DNA of 18,722 bases from CAYNYM01 sp049366815 (lineage in GTDB: Bacteria; Desulfobacterota; DSM-4660; Desulfatiglandales; HGW-15), in contig JBMNCO010000046.1 of the NCBI GenBank assembly GCA_049366815.1, positions 1 to 18,722 on the forward strand. The letters run 5' to 3'. The position numbers were made by a program, and so were the translations under genes. Under the pieces are notes generated by a model. The model did no database searches, was not told where the DNA came from, and saw nothing but the letters and a program-made list of their open reading frames with translations. Positions 1 through 6,955 of the stretch are shown piece after piece (positions within the stretch are counted from its first letter, which is position 1; each line of letters begins with the position of its first letter).

Positions 1-16
1 TTTAATATCAGGTGTG

Positions 17-1675
17 TCATGGCCCTGCGGGCCAGGACATGAATCTCCAGTAGCCCAGTATGGTCCAGAACCAGAGGACCAACCATGCAAGGATGGTGAT
101 CGGGAGTCCGTATTTTATAAAGTCAAAGACGTCCAGGAGCCTTTCCCCTGTCTCCGGATCCCTCCCCATGCCAAAGGCAATGGCATTGTTGGGCGTACCT
201 ACAACGAGAAAATTGGCAAAAGAGGAGGAAAACGCACAGGCAAGGCCCAGTTTCCAGACATGGATATTCGCCAGTTCCGCCATGGGCAGGACAATAGGCC
301 CCAGGGCTGCGACGGTTGCCCCGTCACTCATGAAATTGGTCATGGTTCCAGTCAAAAAGCTGACGCCCACGGCCAGGGTGTCCCCCCTTGCAAGGAAATC
401 CGGAAGGAAGGCCACAAATGTGTTGGCAAGCCACAGGGCTCCCCCGGTGAATTGGAGACCTACCCCCATGGCGCAGGCGGCGGCATACAACCCTACCACA
501 TCGAGGGCGACGCCCTCCTGAATATCGTCCCATGTGATAATCCGGCAGAGGAACATGGCCATCACGGCGTACAGAGTGGGCCCTCCCAGGCCGGAGTGCT
601 CCCCGAGGATGATCCAGGCGGCCACCAGGCAGACCAGGATAATCGCCATCATGGCCTCTCTTCCGCCGAACTTGGGCATCCTGGCTACTTCGGCCTTTAC
701 GATCTCACTGGGGTTCATGTCCTGTACCTTAAAGCGGCCCTTGCAGCGAATGTACATGTAGGCCCCGATAACGACGCCCATGAGCGGCACAAAGGGCATG
801 CCGTATTTCATCCAGTCCAAAAAGGATATGGCGCGGCCATATTCCATGAGATACCCGACCATGATGGCGTTTCGTCCCCCGGCTGCAGGGGAACCCGGCC
901 CGCCATGGTTGGCGGCAAAACAGATGCCGAGCAGGAGAAAGACGGCCAGTGCCTTGTCCTTTTGAACGCCGTACATCCTGCAGGTAACCTTGTATACACC
1001 CATCAGGACCGGGATCAGAAGCGCTACTAGGGCATGTTCTGAGAGGAAGCTTGCGGACATGGCCAAGAGGGGAATAAAGACAAAGGCAAAGGCCTTGGCG
1101 CTCTTGATTCGGCTTAAAAGAATCAAACCGATTCTCTTGTCAAGCCCTGTCTTGGCCACGCCTACGGCCACGACCAGGATCCCGAAGATGAAGAAGACGG
1201 CGTCCTTCATGTAGGCCTTGGAAATTTCGTTGATGGGAAGGATGTAAAAGAGGTACATCATCACGCCCACCAGGATGTCGGTGGCACCCAGTGGGAGGGC
1301 CTCCGTTCCCCAGAAAAAGACGGCCAGGAAAAAGATCGCCAGCATGATCTTGGCCAGTTGAGCCGCCTCTGTGTCGGTGAGAAGGGGCTTGGTTGCATGA
1401 TGGGACGGCCTGGTTTCGGATACTTTTTCGACTTCAAGGGCATCCGGGCGCAGTTTTTTGTTGATGGTCTCCGTGATTGTGCTGCACCCGGATGGCAGAT
1501 TGTACCCCGGGGGGTGGGTCTTTCCTACCAGATCGATCATACTTCTCGGCGGTGGGATGATGACCAGCGCCGCGAAGACCACCACAGCAATGAGCATAAG
1601 AACAGGCTTGTATCCCGGACTGCTGGTCCAAATGCTCTCCCTGGGTTTGACCTCCTCAAACTTTTGATGAACCAT
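17..1675 (-). CDS. DASS/SLC13-family anion transporter (second transporter of the cluster)
   Basis: Predicted inner-membrane secondary transporter of 552 aa in the divalent anion:Na+ symporter (DASS, SLC13/CitT) family. Visible features: a first membrane segment at about 24-41, a soluble stretch at about 42-105, then many hydrophobic segments from 107 onward. The two family repeats are recognisable. The second ends in GTPNNAIAFG (493-502), like the family's TPPNAI motif. The canonical SNT triplets that bind Na+ and carboxylate are replaced by S212-E213-H214 in repeat 1 and S450-D451-G452 in repeat 2, so ion coupling or substrate may be unusual. The ATG at 1675 is chosen because GGGAG lies about 8 nt upstream; the frame stays open to 1765 without a better site. 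It is last in a minus-strand series after a kinase and a receiver gene, with a 107-nt gap. Family is confident; substrate (dicarboxylate, sulfate or other anion) is unknown. Confidence 0.85.
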   Translation of the reverse strand: MVHQKFEEVKPRESIWTSSPGYKPVLMLIAVVVFAALVIIPPPRSMIDLVGKTHPPGYNLPSGCSTITETINKKLRPDALEVEKVSETRPSHHATKPLLTDTEAAQLAKIMLAIFFLAVFFWGTEALPLGATDILVGVMMYLFYILPINEISKAYMKDAVFFIFGILVVAVGVAKTGLDKRIGLILLSRIKSAKAFAFVFIPLLAMSASFLSEHALVALLIPVLMGVYKVTCRMYGVQKDKALAVFLLLGICFAANHGGPGSPAAGGRNAIMVGYLMEYGRAISFLDWMKYGMPFVPLMGVVIGAYMYIRCKGRFKVQDMNPSEIVKAEVARMPKFGGREAMMAIILVCLVAAWIILGEHSGLGGPTLYAVMAMFLCRIITWDDIQEGVALDVVGLYAAACAMGVGLQFTGGALWLANTFVAFLPDFLARGDTLAVGVSFLTGTMTNFMSDGATVAALGPIVLPMAELANIHVWKLGLACAFSSSFANFLVVGTPNNAIAFGMGRDPETGERLLDVFDFIKYGLPITILAWLVLWFWTILGYWRFMSWPAGP

Positions 1676-1782
1676 GCTTTTCTCCCTGCGATGCTGTGAA
1701 TTCCGGTCGGCAAGGCATGAAGAAGGGTTGCCGTCGCCCTGCAAGTGAAAGGGGCCGGCATTCAACCCATGAGAAACCTCAC

Positions 1783-2223
1783 CTAGATATCCCCGCTCTT
1801 TCTGACCAGGAGCCTGACTTCCGCACTTCTTATCCGTTCCTCCTGTGATTCCTTCCTTTTCCTGGCCCCCTCCAGTTTCGTCGTCAGGTCTTCAAAATCT
1901 GCGGGTTTCAGGAGGTAGTCAAAGGCCCCGAGTTTCAATCCCTCTATGGCGGTCTGTGTGGTTCCATGCCCTGTCAGCAATATGACCTCCACCAAGGGGA
2001 ACCTTCTCTTGATCTCTTTCAGGGTTTCAATCCCACCCATTCCCGGCATCTTGATATCCAGGATCACCACATCCACGTCCTCTTTCTCGAGTGTTTCAAG
2101 ACATTCTTTCCCACTGAATGACGAGAGGACCCTTTCTCCTACCTCGCTCAGCCTCAGGGCAAGCATTTCCACAAAATCTTTTTCATCGTCGACCAGCAGG
2201 ACTTTTGTCGGGATCTTGATCAT
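1783..2223 (-). CDS. Receiver-only response regulator (CheY-like)
   Basis: A 146-aa protein that is essentially one receiver domain plus a charged helical tail (about 120-146). Acidic pocket D12/D13 (VLLVDDE), phospho-acceptor D56 in VILDIKMPGMGG, T84 in ILLTGHGT and K106 in LLKPADF are all present, so phosphorylation should be normal. There is no DNA-binding, AAA+ or enzymatic output domain. The start could be ATG 2223, GTG 2226 or TTG 2229, which are consecutive in frame. AAGGAG at 2235-2240 gives 11, 8 or 5 nt spacing respectively; I list the ATG. The gene begins 44 nt after the end of the REC-kinase gene, so the two are almost certainly co-transcribed, and the kinase is the likely phosphodonor. 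Its receiver resembles the kinase's own (same KMPGM and FDYL.KP patterns), suggesting duplication. The target is unknown; possibilities are the transporters, or a DNA-binding regulator elsewhere via phosphotransfer. Confidence 0.88.
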   Translation of the reverse strand: MIKIPTKVLLVDDEKDFVEMLALRLSEVGERVLSSFSGKECLETLEKEDVDVVILDIKMPGMGGIETLKEIKRRFPLVEVILLTGHGTTQTAIEGLKLGAFDYLLKPADFEDLTTKLEGARKRKESQEERIRSAEVRLLVRKSGDI

Positions 2224-2267
2224 CACCAATCGTTCTCCTTAATGAAAAATCTCATTTCAATGGGTCG

Positions 2268-3479
2268 CTATTGTCCTTTATAAAGACTCTCCCAGTCTTC
2301 CCCGGGGCTGTGTCCCAGGACTTCCTTCTCCTTGCAGGACCTGGGCAAACCAATCCTGAAGGTCGTTCCTTGCCCCAAACGGCTGACCACATCTATTTTC
2401 CCTCCGAGTTTTTCCACGATCCCCCGGGTGACAAAAAGGCCGAGTCCGGTGCCTTCCCCGGGTGCCTTGGTACTGAAAAAGGGCTCGAATATCTTTTCCC
2501 GGTTTTCCTTTGGTATGCCCTCGCCGTCATCTACGACCGAAAGAGAGACACGATCCCCCGCGCTCTCGAGCAAGACATCGATCTTTCCGTTCTCACCGGT
2601 CGCGTGGATTGCATTGGACAGCAGGTTGATCAGGACCTGCCGTAACTGGTAGGGGTCGCTGAAGAGACTTATGGAATCGAGATTTTTGTCCCTGGTCAGA
2701 CCCAGCTGTCTGTTGCCGGACTCCATCTTGACCAGAACGATGGCCTCATGGGCCAGTTCTTCAAGATCGACCTCCGAGAACTGGGAATCCGTTTTTTTCA
2801 CAAAGCCCAGGAGCTGATGTGTGATCTTCCTGGCCCGGTCTATCCCGTTCTTTATCTTTCCCAGGGCCAGTTCAAAATCTCCTTTTCGGGGCATGTCCTC
2901 CAACTCTTTTTTTTGGAGCAGAAGCTGCATCCATCCCACAGCCTCGTGAATGATGGCCAGTGGATTGTTGATTTCGTGAGCGACACCGGCCGCCAGGGTG
3001 CCGAGCGAGGCAAGCCTTTCCGTGGCGATCATCTGCTGTTCCAGCCTGGCCCTGTATTCCAGCTCTCTGAGTTTCTCATTCTCCCGTAGGATCTTGTCAT
3101 GGGCCTGTCGGATCTTGCCAATCAGGTGCTCCAGTTCAATGGGTTTACTCAGATAATCAAAGGCACCGGCCTTGATCCCTTCCACCCCATCATGGGTGGT
3201 CGCATATCCCGTCAGGAGGATGACCTCTGTCTTGGCATGGGCCGCCTTGATCCGACGGAGGACTTCGATACCGTTCATCCCCGGCATCTTTACATCCAGC
3301 ACCACGATATCCATGGCGTTTTTTTCGAGCAGCGCCAGGCATTCTTCACCACTTCCCGCCTCTTCGGGTAAAATCCCCCGCTTCTTCAGACGCTTGGCGA
3401 TCGTCCGTCTGAAATCGTCTTCGTCGTCAACAAGGAGGAGCCTTATTTTCTCCTCGTCCTGTATGCTCAGTCGGCCCAT
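2268..3479 (-). CDS. Soluble hybrid sensor: receiver domain plus histidine kinase
   Basis: A 403-aa cytosolic protein with an N-terminal receiver and a C-terminal histidine kinase core. Receiver (about 10-125): acidic pair in LLVDDEDD, phospho-acceptor D62 in VVLDVKMPGMNG, T90, K112. A short coiled coil (about 128-155) leads to HisKA with H168 in GVAHEINNPLA, the NtrB/PAS-kinase-type H-box. HATPase_c follows: N-box LINLLSNAIHAT with N289, G1 VVDDGEGIP, F-box FEPFFSTK, G2 GTGLGLFV. There is no membrane segment, PAS or GAF domain, so no sensory input is visible. Phosphorylation of its own receiver, or contact with the neighbouring transporters, may set activity. The start is uncertain: ATG 3479 lacks a good Shine-Dalgarno, and an in-frame TTG at 3491 has AAGGGGG about 15 nt upstream. 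It lies between the two DASS transporter genes on the same strand, followed 44 nt later by a receiver-only partner. Confidence 0.9.
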   Translation of the reverse strand: MGRLSIQDEEKIRLLLVDDEDDFRRTIAKRLKKRGILPEEAGSGEECLALLEKNAMDIVVLDVKMPGMNGIEVLRRIKAAHAKTEVILLTGYATTHDGVEGIKAGAFDYLSKPIELEHLIGKIRQAHDKILRENEKLRELEYRARLEQQMIATERLASLGTLAAGVAHEINNPLAIIHEAVGWMQLLLQKKELEDMPRKGDFELALGKIKNGIDRARKITHQLLGFVKKTDSQFSEVDLEELAHEAIVLVKMESGNRQLGLTRDKNLDSISLFSDPYQLRQVLINLLSNAIHATGENGKIDVLLESAGDRVSLSVVDDGEGIPKENREKIFEPFFSTKAPGEGTGLGLFVTRGIVEKLGGKIDVVSRLGQGTTFRIGLPRSCKEKEVLGHSPGEDWESLYKGQ

Positions 3480-3586
3480 ATCGCTGGTCAAAATGATGGA
3501 CGGTCCCCCTTCCTTTCTAGATACATCATATGGGTCATTCTTGTCGAAAGCAGAGTCTGCCGCTCCGGGAAAATTGCGCCCCCTGC

Positions 3587-3607
3587 TTTCCGCCGCCCGG
3601 GCGGAAA
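3587..3607. other. Perfect hairpin between transporter and kinase genes
   Basis: Inverted repeat with 8-bp arms TTTCCGCC / GGCGGAAA and a 5-nt loop (GCCCG). It lies in the 292-nt gap between the transporter stop (3772) and the kinase start (3479). No T-tract follows on either strand, so it is a poor intrinsic terminator. An RNA-processing or stability element, or an operator, fits better. A perfect -35-like TTGACA lies on the minus strand at 3723-3728, but I see no matching -10. Confidence 0.4.
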
Positions 3608-3771
3608 CTTCAATCTGACTGAAGATGCTCTTTTTTCATTGCCAACCCGCTGACTTGATTGAGACCGGAGCGTAAGAGGGATTTGTTTTGGACGCCAATG
3701 CAAATAGGTCATATCTTGGAGCTGTCAATCAGACCATGACACCCAAATCTTCCCGCCTTTCCTGATCCGGC

Positions 3772-5349
3772 TCAGACCAACCCCAGCAGTTTCCACCATA
3801 CCGCAGCTACAATCACGAGAATCGCAAGGAGAACAGGCGTCGCGACGACGCCCACCCGGGTAAGATCAGAGGCCTTGAAGTAGCGGTAGCTGTATGCAAT
3901 AGCATTCGGCGGGCATCCGATCACCAGGAGCATCGCAAAGGAGGTGGCGGTCCCGAGACACAGGGCCAAGACTGTCGGATCCACTCCCTCCAACTCAGCC
4001 ATGGGAATGACAATCGGCAAGATCAGTGCGGCGGCCGCCACATTGGCCATGGCATTTGTCACCAGTGCCCCAAAGAGTCCCACACCCACAAAGAGCAGAA
4101 GCCATCCACCTCCCTGTACCAGTGGAAAAAAAAGGTTGGCAAAATAGGTCGCAGCCCCTGAATACCCCATTGCCAGACCGAGTGAGATCCCTCCCCCGAA
4201 TATGAAAAGAGCGGTCCCCCACTCCAGGTTCTGATGGATGTCTTCCCATTTCAATACGCCGAAAAGGACCAGGGCCGCCACGCCCAACATGCCGGTGACA
4301 GAGTAATCAACGCCGTGAAGCCCCTTTGTCAACCAGAGTAGGAAGGCCAGGCCGATGATGATCAGGGCCTTTTTCTCCATGGACGTCCAGGGGCCGATCT
4401 CTTCATCGAATTCAGGAAGTCTGTATTTGGGGTCTGGACGGAATATGAGATAGACAATGCCGACGGATGCAGGGACTGTAATCAGGGCTGCAGGCATTGC
4501 GTATTTGACCCATTCCATGAAGGTGATTTCGATCCCCGTAAATTCCTTGAGAAAGGCCGCCGCGACCATACAGCGCCCGCCTCCCACAAGCGTCCCCATG
4601 CCCCCGCAAGAACAGGCGAAGGGGAGGGAGAGCATCATGAATTTTGCCGTGTTGCTGTTTGGCTCGATCCCCACGGCCTTCATGAGCGGGAGCATGGTCA
4701 CGATGCCGATGGCACAGGCGGCGGCATCGTGCATAAAGGCGGAGGATATTCCAAGACCGACGGCGATGATGAAGGTAAAGCGGGTGATGCTGCTCCCGGC
4801 CTTTTTGATGATAAAATACCCCAATCGTTTTGTCAGCCCTGCCTTGTCTAGGGAAATGGCAAAAATGAGACAGCACATGATGAACACGACAACCGGATGC
4901 ATATAGGGTGCCCAAGCCTCCTTCACATCGGCGACCCTCACGAGGACAAGAAAAACCCCGATGCATATGGCCGTTATTTCAAGGGGGATTGGTTCAATGA
5001 CAAACAGGAAGACCAACACCGTGAGGATGGCCAAAAAACGCATAGCCTTAGGAGAAAGGCCATTGATGTATTCAATCCGGACGTCCCCCATGCCGAGTTC
5101 TTCAGCCTGTTTTTGGAGAAAACGGCCTGTCCCCTCAGGATCCCCTTTTTTCGATTCAACGACGTATCCTTCGGTCTTGCCGTTTTCCATGGCAAGAGGG
5201 GTAAAATGCTCATCGATGTGCCTCAAAAAGTCTTCATCGGGGTCCCCGATAATCCGATACTTGGTTCCTTCCGGTCTTGGCAGAAGGAAAACGACAAGAC
5301 CCAACAAGAAGGCCAGAACGAGTTGAAATCCCTTGGATTTATAAAACAT
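3772..5349 (-). CDS. DASS/SLC13-family anion transporter (first transporter of the cluster)
   Basis: Predicted inner-membrane anion transporter of 525 aa, same superfamily as the protein at 17-1675 but clearly divergent from it. It has a membrane segment at about 8-24, a charged soluble stretch of about 75 aa (25-100), then a hydrophobic core to the C-terminus. Family landmarks are the repeat-2 helix-break sequence around LVTNAMANVAAAALILP (429-445) and CPPNAIAY (479-486). The SNT triplets are absent: repeat 1 has M206-H207-D208 (SSAFMHDAAAC) and repeat 2 has A435-N436-V437. The ATG at 5349 has GGGAG about 7 nt upstream, nearly identical to the leader of the other transporter. It is first in the minus-strand series, preceded by 857 nt without a gene, so the promoter should lie there. 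Family assignment is strong; substrate, coupling ion and direction of transport are not determinable from sequence. Confidence 0.87.
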   Translation of the reverse strand: MFYKSKGFQLVLAFLLGLVVFLLPRPEGTKYRIIGDPDEDFLRHIDEHFTPLAMENGKTEGYVVESKKGDPEGTGRFLQKQAEELGMGDVRIEYINGLSPKAMRFLAILTVLVFLFVIEPIPLEITAICIGVFLVLVRVADVKEAWAPYMHPVVVFIMCCLIFAISLDKAGLTKRLGYFIIKKAGSSITRFTFIIAVGLGISSAFMHDAAACAIGIVTMLPLMKAVGIEPNSNTAKFMMLSLPFACSCGGMGTLVGGGRCMVAAAFLKEFTGIEITFMEWVKYAMPAALITVPASVGIVYLIFRPDPKYRLPEFDEEIGPWTSMEKKALIIIGLAFLLWLTKGLHGVDYSVTGMLGVAALVLFGVLKWEDIHQNLEWGTALFIFGGGISLGLAMGYSGAATYFANLFFPLVQGGGWLLLFVGVGLFGALVTNAMANVAAAALILPIVIPMAELEGVDPTVLALCLGTATSFAMLLVIGCPPNAIAYSYRYFKASDLTRVGVVATPVLLAILVIVAAVWWKLLGLV

Positions 5350-5923
5350 CTTTTCTCCCTTTTCCGAAATGAAACGGTCCTTGGGACAGGATGCCCCCTC
5401 GGATCCCTCGAGGCACTCGAGATTTTTCGAAAGACCACAGGCGGTGTCTTGCTTTTTTTAAAAAAGGGACTTGAGTGCGGCACGCCTCCGTCCAGGCTGG
5501 CGGCCGGAAGAAGGCGACTGTTTTTTGACGATTGGCCTTAGTGGAAAGAAAAAAAGGATTGGGCATGTGGCGGCCCTCATCGGCCGGGATGGGGATGAAA
5601 GGGCATACCGCTTTCCCCTGACAGGGAGATTTTATTAGACTATGCGAGCGTTTCTCTAGAATCATTGGCCTTGACTACAGTCGGATCTGACAGCTGCCCC
5701 TTTGTGATGAGGTATTCTGTTTTGAAAGCCCATTCTACATGAGGAATAGGAGAATCCATGCTGAATGGTTGAAATCCACTGTTCGAATCAATAAGCGCGA
5801 ATCTGAGAGTGAGAGGGGGGAACGATGATTATGGAATAGACATAGAAATTGTTTTTGTAAAAAAAGAAACTGGGAGAGAGATCTCCTCTCTGGTCGTTAC
5901 GGTAGTATGATCGCATGAAAAGC

Positions 5924-5969
5924 TTGCACGTGTCTTTTACAATGCGTTGAAAGACAATCTGCTGTGCAA
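5924..5969. repeat. Nested inverted repeat (structured RNA or operator candidate)
   Basis: Outer arms TTGCAC (5924-5929) and GTGCAA (5964-5969) enclose inner arms TGTCTTT (5931-5937) and AAAGACA (5950-5956). A further CAA/TTG pairing closes on a TGCG loop. Together about 16 base pairs could form in 46 nt with small bulges. It belongs to no recognised family and lies inside the gene-free region. Confidence 0.45.
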
Positions 5970-6146
5970 AAGTCAGGTCAATAAGTTTATGTATACCCTA
6001 GACGCTTCTTTTTGCCAAGAGCAAATTGAGGCTTGTTCCAGAAATTTTGCCGGTCATTTTTGCATGGGTTCGGTCGTTTGAAGAGGCCGGGGAATTCGGC
6101 TCAGGAAAAGCGGTTTCCGAAAACAAAGGGCTATGGAATAGATTCA

Positions 6147-6169
6147 CCGGCCCGGGGTCGTGGGGCCGG
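6147..6169 (-). terminator. Weak terminator candidate after the solitary receiver gene
   Basis: GC-rich hairpin with 7-bp arms CCGGCCC / GGGCCGG and a 9-nt loop, 37 nt beyond the receiver gene's stop codon at 6207. No T-tract follows on the minus strand, so intrinsic termination is doubtful. It may only be an end-of-transcript stabiliser. Confidence 0.25.
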
Positions 6170-6206
6170 AGGACGGAGACATGTCATGATCAGGCAAACT
6201 TTTTAT

Positions 6207-6632
6207 TTAGTGGTGACTTGAATCCGGGCCGTTGATCAGAGGCGTCCGGGGGATAGGGGATGGCGGGGTGTTGAATACGTCCGAAATCACATCCTTGAGG
6301 CGATCAACGCTGTTTCCTTTTTTTTCCACTAAGACCGCATTCATTAAGGAGGTTGGATGGGAGATATATTCCGGGAGATTTGTGTGGACGACAATTGGGA
6401 GTTCAGGGGTGCGGCTACGGACCTCATCAAGCATACCACAGTCACCGGTAAAAGGCAGATCAAGGTCCAGAACCAACAAATCGATCGCTGCGGTCCCATC
6501 CAACCAACTCAGGAGTTCTTTGCCGTTTTTTACCAACTGGACCCGGTATCCCTCTGTGGTGAGCTCCCGTCTCAGAAACTCACGCACATGGGGGTTTCGG
6601 TCGGCAATCAGTATGGTGATTCCCTGCTTCAA
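6207..6632 (-). CDS. Solitary receiver-domain protein under a sigma-54 promoter
   Basis: A 141-aa protein consisting of one receiver domain (about 4-120) and a proline-rich tail ending in HH. Phospho-acceptor D56 lies in LLVLDLDLP, T84 in PIVVHT and K104 in LVEKKG. The usual acidic pair is reduced to A10-D11 (ILIADRNPHV), so Mg2+ binding may be weaker than in a standard receiver. There is no output domain and no adjacent kinase; the nearest gene is a phosphate permease on the same strand. The start is a TTG at 6632 with AGAGGA about 8 nt upstream; no in-frame ATG gives a better fit. The predicted sigma-54 transcription start (about 6657) leaves a 25-nt leader, which supports this start. Expression is probably dependent on an enhancer-binding protein encoded elsewhere, since none of the regulators here has an AAA+ domain. 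Partner and role are unknown. Confidence 0.8.
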   Translation of the reverse strand: MKQGITILIADRNPHVREFLRRELTTEGYRVQLVKNGKELLSWLDGTAAIDLLVLDLDLPFTGDCGMLDEVRSRTPELPIVVHTNLPEYISHPTSLMNAVLVEKKGNSVDRLKDVISDVFNTPPSPIPRTPLINGPDSSHH

Positions 6633-6668
6633 AGGTTTCCTCTCATCGCCTTATATGCTGTATATACG

Positions 6669-6683
6669 GCAATGTCTGTGCCA
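6669..6683 (-). promoter_or_regulatory. Sigma-54 (-24/-12) promoter
   Basis: On the minus strand the sequence reads TGGCAC-AGACA-TTGC, preceded by C. This matches the sigma-54 consensus YTGGCAC-N5-TTGC at every conserved position. It predicts a transcription start near 6657, 25 nt upstream of the TTG start of the solitary receiver gene. It is the only such full match I found in the intergenic DNA of this window. Confidence 0.85.
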
Positions 6684-6709
6684 GGATGCCTGTTTGGGTG
6701 AATTTTGTG

Positions 6710-6722
6710 TAATTATTTGATA
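6710..6722 (-). promoter_or_regulatory. IHF-consensus binding site
   Basis: The minus strand reads TATCAAATAATTA, matching the IHF core consensus WATCAANNNNTTR at every defined position. It is centred near -59 of the predicted sigma-54 start, between promoter and upstream dyad, where IHF normally bends DNA for an enhancer-binding protein. The surrounding DNA is A/T-rich, so a chance match is possible but unlikely at this position. Confidence 0.6.
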
Positions 6723-6786
6723 ATAATACAGATTTTATGGGAAGAAAGAGCGCGTGTATGTGTTCGGTGAAGCGTCCGTGTCAAGT

Positions 6787-6807
6787 TGCTTTACAAATTG
6801 TAAAGCA
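6787..6807. promoter_or_regulatory. Perfect 21-bp dyad, probable upstream activator site
   Basis: Arms TGCTTTACAA and TTGTAAAGCA are exact reverse complements around a single A. The centre lies about 140 bp upstream of the predicted sigma-54 start, the usual distance for an enhancer-binding-protein site. There is no T-tract to make it a terminator for the upstream permease gene. The cognate activator is not encoded in this window. Confidence 0.65.
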
Positions 6808-6955
6808 GTCCCCGCCACTTCGCCGGTGTTTTTCTTCATAGGGCTGAAGAATCCTATTTTTTGGGCAATCTCGGTCCTGTCGGAACATGGGATTTCAGGA
6901 GATGGTTTTATACGGCTTTACCGAAAAACCCTCCCCTGTTACCTTTGGAGAATTT

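Larger units (their letters stand above)
5350..6206. other. 857-nt region without a convincing gene
   Basis: This lies upstream of the minus-strand transporter gene and downstream of the minus-strand receiver gene. Short open frames exist on both strands but show no recognisable domain and no good ribosome site, so I call none. Contents: an A/T run palindrome (CTTTTTTTAAAAAAG) at 5452-5466, a small hairpin with arms AGAGAG/CTCTCT at 5875-5891, a nested inverted repeat at 5924-5969 and a GC-rich hairpin at 6147-6169. The part from about 5750 to 6020 is noticeably richer in A+T than the flanking coding DNA. A promoter for the transporter gene is expected but none stands out. Confidence 0.6.
6633..6955. 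other. 323-nt intergenic regulatory region
   Basis: Gap between the phosphate permease stop (6956) and the receiver gene (6632), both minus strand. It holds a sigma-54 promoter (6669-6683), an IHF-consensus site (6710-6722) and a perfect dyad (6787-6807). No terminator with a T-tract is visible for the permease, and no small gene is convincing. Confidence 0.65.

Noticed and set aside
14..1030. Long plus-strand open frame (338 codons) opposite the 552-aa transporter
   Set aside because: It is the antisense shadow of a clear membrane transporter; the product is rich in Gly, His, Pro and Asp with no domain.
3723..3728. Perfect TTGACA -35 on the minus strand between transporter and kinase genes
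   Set aside because: No acceptable -10 at 16-18 nt; TATTTG at 16-nt spacing is too poor.
5480..5494. GG-N10-GC spacing on the minus strand upstream of the anion transporter, as in a sigma-54 promoter
   Set aside because: Only the GG and GC match (TGGACG...GTGC); the other consensus bases do not, so a chance match is likely.
5339..5665. 108-codon minus-strand open frame upstream of the anion transporter
   Set aside because: Composition is unlike a protein family, it overlaps the transporter start, and there is no good start context.
6026..6235. Open frame on the plus strand in the gene-free region
   Set aside because: No recognisable domain and no ribosome site; it runs over a GC hairpin and into the receiver gene's antisense strand.
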